NCBI GenBank assembly: GCA_033764265.1
Contig: JANRJB010000169.1
Span: 1 to 12,453 of the forward strand
DNA from: VGEM01 sp033764265
Lineage (GTDB): Bacteria; Pseudomonadota; Alphaproteobacteria; Rhodospirillales; Rhodospirillaceae
Reading direction: 5' to 3'
DNA length: 12,453 nt
The notes under the pieces: model-generated
The model's input: the letters and a program-made list of their open reading frames with translations, nothing else
What the model was told of the DNA's origin: nothing
Databases searched by the model: none
Part shown: positions 1 to 5,484 of the stretch, in pieces
Layout of the letters: the number at the start of each line of letters is the position of its first letter
Numbering within the stretch: position 1 is the first letter of the stretch
Made by a program: the position numbers and the translations under genes

Positions 1-1
1 C

Positions 2-265
2 ACCTTCGACTATGCGCGATACGGCAGCATCGACGGCGAAGTTATCTCGGTGGCGCCCGATTCCACCGTGCCGGAGAACGGGATGCCGTTTTTCAAGGTG
101 ATGGTGCGCACCGAGAAGCCGTACCTGGGCGAGGAAAGCGAAGGTTTCCTTATCGCCCCCGGCATGGGCGCGACCGTCGACATTCACACCGGCTCGAAAA
201 CCGTGATCCAGTATCTTTTGAAGCCGGTGCTCAAATTGAAGACCGAGGCCTTCCGCGAACGGTGA
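2..265 (+). CDS. HlyD-family type I secretion periplasmic adaptor, C-terminal fragment
   Basis: The frame is open from the left edge (codon at position 2) to TGA at 263-265, so the gene begins outside the window; only its last 87 codons are seen. The fragment starts TFDYARYGSIDGEV and contains a beta-rich stretch with VMVRTEK, a GMGATVDIHTG segment and a final YLLKPVLKLK. This is the usual C-terminal end of HlyD/PrtE membrane fusion proteins, which link an inner-membrane ABC exporter to a TolC-like channel. An ABC exporter gene would be expected upstream, outside the window. A GTG at 50 lies inside the domain and is not the real start. The last codons form one arm of an inverted repeat shared with the convergent downstream gene. 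The family call is firm, the substrate unknown. Confidence 0.85.
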   Translation, partial: TFDYARYGSIDGEVISVAPDSTVPENGMPFFKVMVRTEKPYLGEESEGFLIAPGMGATVDIHTGSKTVIQYLLKPVLKLKTEAFRER

Positions 266-277
266 GCGTCACCGTTC
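257..277. terminator. Perfect inverted repeat spanning both convergent stop codons
   Basis: GAACGGTGA (257-265), loop GCG, TCACCGTTC (269-277): a perfect 9-bp stem with a 3-nt loop. The TGA in the left arm is the stop of the HlyD-family gene, and the TCA in the right arm is the complement of the stop of the MBL-fold gene, so both proteins end in Glu-Arg-stop written in the same nine bases. The stem can form in transcripts from either side. There is no T-tract, so intrinsic termination may be partial; it could instead act as a 3'-end stabiliser. Confidence 0.55.
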
Positions 278-1096
278 AATCGCCAGGATCATCTGTTCGC
301 GGGCGATCATTGCGCCGGTCCACGTTTTGCGCACCTCGCCTTCCAGGCGACGCATGAAGTCGTCGTCGTGGTCGGGATCGTGGTGGAAGATGGCGAGCTG
401 CTTGACCTTGGCCGCCTGGCACAGGCGCACGCCTTCCTGCCAGGTCGAATGGCCCCAGCCGACCTTCGACGGAAACTCGGCGTCGGTATAAGTGCAGTCG
501 TAAATGACGATATCTGCGCCTTCGATCAATTTCAGAACAGTCTGGTCTGGCTTGCCCGGCACGTGTTCGGTGTCGGTGACATAGCAAACGGCCTTGCCGT
601 CGAATTCGATCCGGTAGGCCGTGGCGCCGTTCGGATGGTTGAGCGGTTGGGTCTTCACTTCCACGCCGTCGCCCAGCGACCAAGCTTCGCCGGCGTCGAA
701 ATCCTCGAACGACAAATCGGCCTGCAGCGCCTCCAAGGGCACCGGAAACGTCGGGTTGGCCATCTGGCTGGCCAGCACGTTTTCAATACCGCCGGCGTTA
801 ACCAGATGACCGGCATAAATCGTGAAATGGCTGTTGGCCATGAAGGCCGGGCCGAAGAACGGAAAGCCGTTGATGTGGTCCCAGTGCGAATGGGTCAGCA
901 TCAAGACGCCTTCCTTGACGCCGTCGCGCAGGAACTCCTGGCCCAGATTGCGGATGCCGGTGCCAGCATCAAGGATGATGCGCTTTTCGCCGGCGATCAC
1001 TTCGATGCAGCTGGTGTTGCCCCCATACACGACATGCTGCGGCGACGGGCAGGCGATGCTGCCGCGAACCCCCCAAAACTTGATCGCTAGCGTCAT
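269..1096 (-). CDS. MBL-fold metallo-hydrolase
   Basis: A 275-residue metallo-beta-lactamase-fold hydrolase, probably cytoplasmic since no signal peptide is seen. The family-typical start is MTLAIKFWGVRGS. The metal-binding motif is HSHWDH (residues 69-74), followed by H154 in NHPNG, D175 in VTDTEH, D200 in IYDCTY and H238/H239 near the C-terminus, which fits a two-metal phosphodiesterase-type site. Relatives of the COG1235 type include phosphodiesterases and nucleases; the substrate cannot be read from sequence. The frame stays open upstream to 1234, but that extra peptide is unlike the family, so I chose the ATG at 1094-1096. No clear Shine-Dalgarno is seen. The gene converges on the HlyD-family gene with a 3-bp gap and is divergent from the dehydrogenase. 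Confidence 0.88.
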   Translation of the reverse strand: MTLAIKFWGVRGSIACPSPQHVVYGGNTSCIEVIAGEKRIILDAGTGIRNLGQEFLRDGVKEGVLMLTHSHWDHINGFPFFGPAFMANSHFTIYAGHLVNAGGIENVLASQMANPTFPVPLEALQADLSFEDFDAGEAWSLGDGVEVKTQPLNHPNGATAYRIEFDGKAVCYVTDTEHVPGKPDQTVLKLIEGADIVIYDCTYTDAEFPSKVGWGHSTWQEGVRLCQAAKVKQLAIFHHDPDHDDDFMRRLEGEVRKTWTGAMIAREQMILAIER

Positions 1097-1205
1097 GCCG
1101 TTCACAAACCCGAACTTGACCCCGCCGCCAAGCCGCAGCCACCGTCGGTGACCGTTTCCGCGAACGCACCGGGCGGCATCGCTACCTTCGCGAGTGTACG
1201 GAAAC

Positions 1206-1226
1206 ACAAATCCATTAACAAATCCA
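1206..1226. repeat. Two direct copies of ACAAATCCA, 12-bp period
   Basis: ACAAATCCA occurs at 1206-1214 and again at 1218-1226 in an AT-rich island of the divergent intergenic region. A weaker relative, CACAAACCC, lies at 1103-1111, just before the MBL gene start. A 12-bp period places the copies roughly on one DNA face, as in tandem operators. No regulator is known, and chance similarity is possible. Confidence 0.3.
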
Positions 1227-1267
1227 ATTTCCAAGCGAACTTAAACCGGTGGTTGGCTCGATTGAGC

Positions 1268-1295
1268 TTGATTGGTCGTACGTCGAAACCATACT
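1268..1295 (+). promoter_or_regulatory. Candidate sigma70 promoter for the D-2-hydroxyacid dehydrogenase
   Basis: TTGATT (1268-1273) and CATACT (1290-1295) are separated by 16 bp and each match the -35/-10 consensus at 4 of 6 positions. They lie about 90 bp upstream of the ATG at 1386. This is the best match I found by eye in the 289-bp divergent gap (1097-1385), which otherwise holds only the ACAAATCCA repeats and no GANTC site. Confidence 0.3.
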
Positions 1296-1385
1296 TCACC
1301 GGGCTTGAACGTTCTTGGCTCTGCGGCGCGGGATTGGTAGCACCAAGATCGCACGAACCGCGCGCCGACGGACCGAACTTTCGAC

Positions 1386-2345
1386 ATGACCACGCGACCG
1401 ATTGTGTGCGTCACCCGCCGGCTACCACCGGCCTGCGAAGCGCGACTGAGCGCCGAATTCGCGTTTCGCGCCGGTGATGACGCCGCAACCTCGACTGCCG
1501 CAAGCCTTGCCGCCCATGCCGATGGCGCGTCCGCGCTGATCGTCACGCCGATCGACACGATCGACGCGGCCGCCGTTGCCACCCTGCCCTCCTCGATCCG
1601 CGTCATCTCGACATTCTCGGTGGGTTACGAACACATCGATGTTGCCGCCGCCACGTCCCGCGGCATCGTCGTGACCAATACCCCCGGTGTGTTGACCGAC
1701 GCCACGGCCGAGATCGCCATGGTCCTGATGCTCGCTGCGGCGCGCCGGGCGGGCGAAGGCGAACGGCTCATGCGTCGCGGTGAATGGACGGGGTGGCGAC
1801 CGACGCAGCTGCTAGGTATCGGGCTCGCGGGCAAGACGCTCGGCATTGTCGGCTGGGGCCGCATCGGCCAGGCCGTCGCCGCGCGGGCCCGCAGCTTCGG
1901 CATGAGCATCCTGTTCCACACGCGCACCCCACCGCCCGAAACTGGTGCCGGGTTCCAGGCCAGTCTCGACGGCCTTTTGGGCCAAAGCGACATCGTGTCG
2001 CTGCATTGCCCGTTGACGCCGGCCACCCGGCACTTGATCGACGCACGGCGCATCGCCGCGATGAAGGACCGGGCCATCCTGATCAACACGGCCCGCGGGC
2101 CACTGGTGGTCGACGACGACCTGATCGCGGCCTTGACTTCGGGCAAACTGGCCGCGGCGGGCCTTGATGTGTTCACCGGCGAGCCGGCGTTCGACCCGCG
2201 TTACGCCCGGCTGGAGAATGTCGTGTTATTGCCCCACCTGGGCAGCGCGACGGCCGAGACCCGTCTGGCCATGGGCATGCTGGCGATCGACAACGTTGCG
2301 GCAGTGCTGTCGGGCCGCGCGCCGCCGCATCCGGTGACGGTCTGA
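1386..2345 (+). CDS. D-2-hydroxyacid dehydrogenase (glyoxylate/hydroxypyruvate reductase or D-glycerate dehydrogenase type)
   Basis: A 319-residue NAD(P)-dependent oxidoreductase of the D-isomer-specific 2-hydroxyacid dehydrogenase family, normal length, cytosolic. These enzymes reduce 2-oxoacids such as glyoxylate or hydroxypyruvate to D-hydroxyacids. The N-terminal substrate-binding part carries FSVGYEHIDV (about 78-86). The Rossmann domain has GIVGWGRIGQ (153-162). SLHCPLTPATRHLID (205-219) and INTARG (233-238) follow. The catalytic triad is R237, E266 in FTGEP and H284 in LLPHLGS. GWGRIG matches the GxGxxG dinucleotide motif; an R-rich patch after it (HTRTP, 178-182) could favour NADPH, but that is inference. 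The start is ATG at 1386; the ribosome site is weak. The gene is not obviously in an operon and converges with gcrA, 7 bp apart. The exact substrate is unresolved. Confidence 0.9.
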   Translation: MTTRPIVCVTRRLPPACEARLSAEFAFRAGDDAATSTAASLAAHADGASALIVTPIDTIDAAAVATLPSSIRVISTFSVGYEHIDVAAATSRGIVVTNTPGVLTDATAEIAMVLMLAAARRAGEGERLMRRGEWTGWRPTQLLGIGLAGKTLGIVGWGRIGQAVAARARSFGMSILFHTRTPPPETGAGFQASLDGLLGQSDIVSLHCPLTPATRHLIDARRIAAMKDRAILINTARGPLVVDDDLIAALTSGKLAAAGLDVFTGEPAFDPRYARLENVVLLPHLGSATAETRLAMGMLAIDNVAAVLSGRAPPHPVTV

Positions 2346-2352
2346 ACGCCGC

Positions 2353-2730
2353 CTATTGGGCCGCGTCTTCGCTGCGCGGCTTGCTGGAACCGACGTAGGC
2401 CTGGGCGCAATGCTCGGGGCAATAGGGTTTGCCGATCGCCACCGGCTTGCCGCAGAACCGAAAATCCTCGTGCTTGGGATCGCCGATCGGCCACCGGCAG
2501 GTCTGCGAGGACAAATCGGTCAGCGTAAAAACCTTGGCGGCCTCCTTCTTCGGCGCCGGGGCCTTCTCAGGGCGTTTGATCGGCGACGGGCGGCCTTTCA
2601 ACCCCAGGCGATGGGCCTTGCCCACCACGGCGTTCTTCGACACCCCCAGCCGCTTGCCGATCTCCCCGGTCGTCAGCCCTTCCGACCACAGCTTTTTCAG
2701 CCGGGTGATTTTCTCGTCGTTCCAACCCAT
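2353..2730 (-). CDS. gcrA: GcrA family cell cycle regulator
   Basis: A 125-residue homologue of GcrA, the alphaproteobacterial transcription factor that binds sigma70-RNA polymerase and stimulates promoters carrying CcrM-methylated GANTC sites. The N-terminal helix-turn-helix (1-47) begins MGWNDEKITRLKKLW and contains GEIGKRLGVSKNAVVGKAHRLGL. A basic Lys/Pro linker follows (about 48-66). The C-terminal polymerase-binding part has TCRWPIGDP (77-85), FCG (92-94) and YCPEHC (103-108); the cysteines at 78, 93, 104 and 108 could bind a metal, which is inference. The protein is shorter than Caulobacter GcrA (about 170 residues), mainly in the linker. The start is ATG at 2728-2730. Two GANTC sites overlap a candidate promoter upstream, which suggests autoregulation. 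DUF1491 lies 147 bp upstream on the same strand. Confidence 0.93.
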   Translation of the reverse strand: MGWNDEKITRLKKLWSEGLTTGEIGKRLGVSKNAVVGKAHRLGLKGRPSPIKRPEKAPAPKKEAAKVFTLTDLSSQTCRWPIGDPKHEDFRFCGKPVAIGKPYCPEHCAQAYVGSSKPRSEDAAQ

Positions 2731-2738
2731 GGTGTGCG

Positions 2739-2753
2739 AGCCTGTGGCAGGCT
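2739..2753 (-). promoter_or_regulatory. Hairpin in the gcrA leader next to the start codon
   Basis: In the gcrA mRNA sense, AGCCTG-CCA-CAGGCT is a perfect 6-bp stem with a 3-nt loop, ending 8 nt before the ATG. The only Shine-Dalgarno-like bases (AGG, ten bases before the ATG) lie in its 3' arm, so the stem could limit ribosome access. The sequence is seen directly; the effect on translation is inference. Confidence 0.35.
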
Positions 2754-2808
2754 TCCCCTCAGCATCCGTGATCGCCGGCCCTCCCCCCAGAACGCCCGGC
2801 GAAGCCGC

Positions 2809-2837
2809 ACTCTACAAGGGTCGAATCGGCGAGTCTA
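2809..2837 (-). promoter_or_regulatory. Candidate GcrA/CcrM-type promoter of gcrA
   Basis: On the minus strand, TAGACT (2837-2832) and TAGAGT (2814-2809) are exactly 17 bp apart, each matching the sigma70 consensus at 4 of 6 positions. One GANTC site (2831-2835) overlaps the -35 and another (2823-2827) sits in the spacer. GcrA-dependent promoters are known to carry GANTC near the -35/-10 elements. The predicted leader is roughly 70 nt. Confidence 0.4.
2823..2835. promoter_or_regulatory. Paired GANTC (CcrM) sites upstream of gcrA
   Basis: GAATC at 2823-2827 and GAGTC at 2831-2835 start 8 bp apart. GANTC is the CcrM methylation target and the mark that GcrA reads. The pair lies in the 147-bp gap between DUF1491 and gcrA; the rest of that gap holds the leader hairpin. 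Confidence 0.5.
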
Positions 2838-2877
2838 CACGCCGGGATCGTCCCCGCCGGATCGGTTGTGCCGGCCG

Positions 2878-3225
2878 TCACCCCGCCAGAACCGGCTCGT
2901 CGAACACGAACCGACCATGGGGATCCTCGATTTCCACGACCCACAGATCGCTGTCGTAGCCGACCTGTCGGGCGATGTAGGCGTCGGCGTCCTTCTCCGA
3001 TTTCGGGGCCGGGCCGAGCGCCCGCAACCACGCCGACGACCCGTCAGGCGCCGTGACCGGAGCGAACACGTCGCACCCGCCGGCGAACCGGTTGACCTTG
3101 ACCAGGATGGCGCCGGCATCGGCGTCCCCGGACCGCACCACGACCGCCATCAGGCCCTGGGCGGCGCACCGGCGCAGCCACGACTGGACGCGGACCTGGG
3201 ATTTGATGCGCGGCGACGGCGTCAT
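2878..3225 (-). CDS. DUF1491 family protein
   Basis: A 115-residue protein of the uncharacterised alphaproteobacterial DUF1491 family, with no signal peptide or membrane segment, so probably cytosolic. Features that identify it are LKS/IKS near the N-terminus followed by VQSWLRRC (13-20), VVVRSGDADAGAILVKVN (28-45), WLRALGP (66-72) and the strongly conserved DADAYIARQ...YDSDLWVVEIED (80-101), then FVFDEPVL. The function is unknown and none is proposed. The start is ATG at 3223-3225, without a clear ribosome site. It is read in the same direction as gcrA, 147 bp upstream of it, and may be partly co-transcribed, although gcrA seems to have its own promoter. It is divergent from motA, and one GANTC site lies between them. 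Confidence 0.88.
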   Translation of the reverse strand: MTPSPRIKSQVRVQSWLRRCAAQGLMAVVVRSGDADAGAILVKVNRFAGGCDVFAPVTAPDGSSAWLRALGPAPKSEKDADAYIARQVGYDSDLWVVEIEDPHGRFVFDEPVLAG

Positions 3226-3254
3226 GCGTGTCGTTCGAAGGGCCGGAAGAGGTT

Positions 3255-3259
3255 GATTC
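3255..3259. promoter_or_regulatory. GANTC site in the DUF1491-motA divergent gap
   Basis: GATTC at 3255-3259 is the only GANTC in the 139-bp gap (3226-3364) and lies in its AT-rich part. A possible motA -10 (TAGTAT, 3286-3291) is downstream, but I see no convincing -35. Methylation-dependent control of either gene is inference. Confidence 0.35.
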
Positions 3260-3364
3260 GTTAAGGCTTTATTGAACAGTTATGGTAGTATAGCCGAGGT
3301 TCGGCTGATCGGCCGTACCGGCAATTGCATCAGTGCTTCACTTGGGCAGAACGGGCCGAAAACC

Positions 3365-4231
3365 ATGATGGGAATTATCGGGCTGGTGGTCGTGTTCGTC
3401 ATGGTGTTCGGCGGCTATCTGCTCGCCGGCGGCCACATGGACATCATCCTGGCCGCCCTGCCGCCCGAACTGATGATCATTTTCGGCGGCGCGATCGGCG
3501 CGCTGATCACCGGCAACAGCGTCGACGTGCTGAAGCAGGTGTTGGGCGGGATCAAGAAGGTGTTTTCCGGGCCCAAGTGGACCGAGCAGGACTTCAAAGA
3601 CGTGCTTTGCCTGCTGTTCACCATCACCAAGATGATCAAGTCCAAGGGCATCCTGGTGATCGAGGCCCACATCGAAAAGCCCGAGGAAAGCAACATCTTC
3701 CAGAAGTACCCGCGCATCCTGGCCGATCATTTCGCGGTTGATTTCATTTGCGACACGCTGCGGCTTCTGTCGATGAACCTGGACGATCCCCACCAAGTCT
3801 ACGACACCATGGAATCCCAGCTTGAAAAACACCATCACGAGCACATGGAACCGCAACATGCGCTGCAGACCATGGCCGATGGTCTGCCCGCCATCGGCAT
3901 CGTCGCCGCCGTGCTGGGCGTCATCAAAACCATGGCCTCGGTGACCGAACCGCCAGAAGTGCTCGGCGGCATGATCGGCAAGGCCCTGGTGGGTACGTTC
4001 CTGGGCGTGTTCCTGTCCTACCTGATGGTCGGTCCGTTCGCGGTGCGCCTGAAACAGGTCATCAACGAGGAACATCAATTCTATCTCATCATCCGCGACG
4101 TGTTGGTCGCCCACCTGAAGGGCAGCGCGCCGCAGGTCTCGGTGGAGATCGGCCGCGGCAACGTGCCCAGCAAGATGCAGCCGTCGTTCTTCGAGCTGGA
4201 AGAAGCCCTGAACGCCGCCACCGAAAGCTGA
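3365..4231 (+). CDS. motA: Flagellar motor stator protein MotA
   Basis: A 288-residue inner-membrane stator subunit, normal length for MotA. With MotB it forms the ion channel that drives flagellar rotation. Membrane segments lie at about 3-21, 33-50, 173-191 and 205-223, with a large cytoplasmic loop between the second and third. That loop carries IKSKGILVIEAHIEKPEES (91-109), matching the torque-generating region; E100 corresponds to E. coli E98. ADGLPAIGIVAAVLGVIKTM (171-190) holds the channel proline P175, and MVGPFAVRLK has P224, matching E. coli P173 and P222. The frame is open back to 3272, but that extension is not MotA-like; I chose ATG at 3365 (3368 is also possible). No motB follows, as in other alphaproteobacteria where motA and motB are separate. 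Proton coupling is likely. Confidence 0.93.
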   Translation: MMGIIGLVVVFVMVFGGYLLAGGHMDIILAALPPELMIIFGGAIGALITGNSVDVLKQVLGGIKKVFSGPKWTEQDFKDVLCLLFTITKMIKSKGILVIEAHIEKPEESNIFQKYPRILADHFAVDFICDTLRLLSMNLDDPHQVYDTMESQLEKHHHEHMEPQHALQTMADGLPAIGIVAAVLGVIKTMASVTEPPEVLGGMIGKALVGTFLGVFLSYLMVGPFAVRLKQVINEEHQFYLIIRDVLVAHLKGSAPQVSVEIGRGNVPSKMQPSFFELEEALNAATES

Positions 4232-4267
4232 ACGACATCCCCACGTCCGCTATCCGAACGCGCGCCT

Positions 4268-4371
4268 GAATCTGGATAACGCATTGAAATTCATGCGGTC
4301 TGCGGCATTGCGTTAAATGTTTCGATTCGCTACTTTGTCCGGCTAACCGTCCCCCCCCTTCCACCTGAATC
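4268..4371. promoter_or_regulatory. Three GANTC sites in the motA-unknown gene gap
   Basis: GAATC (4268-4272), GATTC (4324-4328) and GAATC (4367-4371) all lie in the 174-bp gap between motA and the next gene, where composition would predict fewer than one. The gap also holds a run of eight Cs near 4351-4358. The sites suggest CcrM methylation and GcrA control of the downstream gene, which is inference. Confidence 0.45.
4308..4336 (+). promoter_or_regulatory. Weak candidate promoter with a GANTC site in its spacer
   Basis: TTGCGT (4308-4313) and TACTTT (4331-4336) are 17 bp apart, each matching only 3 of 6 consensus positions. GATTC sits just before the -10, the same arrangement as upstream of gcrA. 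Weak -35/-10 elements plus GANTC would fit a GcrA-activated promoter, but the match alone is poor. Confidence 0.25.
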
Positions 4372-4405
4372 CGGGCCGGCAGGACTGAGAGCGGAGACGC
4401 GGCCC

Positions 4406-5470
4406 GTGAACGCGGTGAGTTTCGCCCTGCGCAACGATATCGCCCAGACCTGTGCTGGCGACGGCGAGATGGATGCCTTGCACATCCTTCCGCTGCGCCT
4501 GTTGCCGTTCAAGAACGACAAGATCGGCCGCGCGCGCATGATCAAGAACAACCAATTGACCGGGGTGCTGGAGGTCTACGCCTCGCGTGAGACCGGCAGC
4601 GGCCAAGTGCCGATCGACCGCCTGCCCGAGTACTACAACATCGCCAATCCGCTTTCTGATCCGGACATGCAGATCCTGATGAAGCTGGGTCCGCTGCCAT
4701 CCTATGACGTCTATAGCCTGCGTCGTTCGCTGCGCGGTCTGGGCATTCAGGTCAACCAGCATGACGCCCTGAAACTGTCGGACGACATGAACCGGGCGCT
4801 GGCGGGTTACATGACCCGCTTCACCGTGCCCCTGCTGCAGCAGGTCTACGGCGACGACGCCGCCGACATTCAGCGCTTCGAGGATCTGGTCGGCATGTTC
4901 CGCGACCCCGATCCGCGCAAAGCGCTCGCCAGGCTGAGGGTGATGGCCGAAAAGCTCGATATCGCCGTCGAGCAGATTCCGAAGTTTCTCGAGGACTACG
5001 GCGACATCTTCCTGTCCCTGTCCTACTACCAGCACTGCCTTGATCAGTTGAAACCCATGCTCGACGGGTTCGTCGTCGGCATGAACGACATGCGCAGCTA
5101 CCAAAAAGTAAAAAGCAACCCGCGCCTGATGACCGAACTGGAGCGCCTGGAGAAAACCATCGCCGGCCTGGTGACCTTCCTGAAGCGGATGTTCCAGGAT
5201 TTCGCGGTCCGCTCGCGCGACATGTGGGACAACCTGTCGGCCGCCAAGTTCCGACACGTGAAAGAGGTCATCGAAGGCGCGCAAACCACGGTCGGCGGCG
5301 TTTTATGCGGCCTGACAGTGAAGATGAATGCGTGGAACCAGCGCTTTCCGAATCCCAAGGTCGGCGGCCCCAGCGCACGCGAAGAATTTCTGTTGAGCGA
5401 GTTCAAGCCTGGGCTGGCCAGCGTGATTGCCATCGCCCGTGGCCAGGGCGACGTGGTCGGCCTGGCGTGA
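4406..5470 (+). CDS. Uncharacterised helical protein downstream of motA
   Basis: A 354-residue protein that I do not recognise. It has no signal peptide and no clear membrane segment, so it should be cytosolic. The N-terminal part (24-75) looks globular, with HILPLRLLPF and a later VYASRETGSGQVPIDRLPEYY segment. From about 105 onward it is mostly helical and charged, with an aromatic patch around LEDYGDIFLSLSYYQHC (195-211) and a heptad-like stretch RLMTELERLEKTIAGLV (240-256). The GTG start at 4406 follows GCGGAG at a good distance; an ATG at 4469 (MDALHIL) is an alternative. It lies 174 bp after motA with its own GANTC-rich upstream region. A motility or cell-cycle link is suggested only by position. 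The frame is open throughout, with codon use like its neighbours, so it is a real gene. Confidence 0.8.
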   Translation: MNAVSFALRNDIAQTCAGDGEMDALHILPLRLLPFKNDKIGRARMIKNNQLTGVLEVYASRETGSGQVPIDRLPEYYNIANPLSDPDMQILMKLGPLPSYDVYSLRRSLRGLGIQVNQHDALKLSDDMNRALAGYMTRFTVPLLQQVYGDDAADIQRFEDLVGMFRDPDPRKALARLRVMAEKLDIAVEQIPKFLEDYGDIFLSLSYYQHCLDQLKPMLDGFVVGMNDMRSYQKVKSNPRLMTELERLEKTIAGLVTFLKRMFQDFAVRSRDMWDNLSAAKFRHVKEVIEGAQTTVGGVLCGLTVKMNAWNQRFPNPKVGGPSAREEFLLSEFKPGLASVIAIARGQGDVVGLA

Positions 5471-5484
5471 CGGGCCGTCAGGCC
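5459..5484. terminator. Hairpin spanning the convergent stops of the unknown gene and the MATE gene
   Basis: GGCCTG (5459-5464) pairs with CAGGCC (5479-5484), and inside it ACGG pairs with CCGT. The structure covers the plus-strand TGA (5468-5470) and the complement of the minus-strand stop (5478-5480). It is palindromic enough to form in both transcripts. There is no T-tract, so its strength is uncertain. Confidence 0.4.

Noticed and set aside
1097..1234. N-terminal extension of the MBL-fold protein
   Set aside because: The family begins at MTLAIKFWGVRGS; the extension is Arg/Gly-rich and overlaps the repeat-bearing intergenic region.
2356..3264. A 302-codon plus-strand frame across gcrA and DUF1491
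   Set aside because: Both minus-strand genes have unmistakable family motifs; the plus frame is Arg-rich noise.
3272..3364. N-terminal extension of MotA from an upstream ATG
   Set aside because: The 31 extra residues are polar and unlike any MotA N-terminus; MotA normally begins directly with its first membrane segment.
4351..4358. Run of eight Cs as a phase-variation tract
   Set aside because: It lies about 50 bp upstream of the start codon, outside coding sequence and outside the spacer of the candidate promoter, so a switching role is not supported.
4343..5284. A 313-codon minus-strand frame opposite the uncharacterised gene
   Set aside because: The plus-strand frame has a good start with a ribosome site and balanced composition; the minus product is His/Gln/Val-rich, as expected of an antisense shadow.
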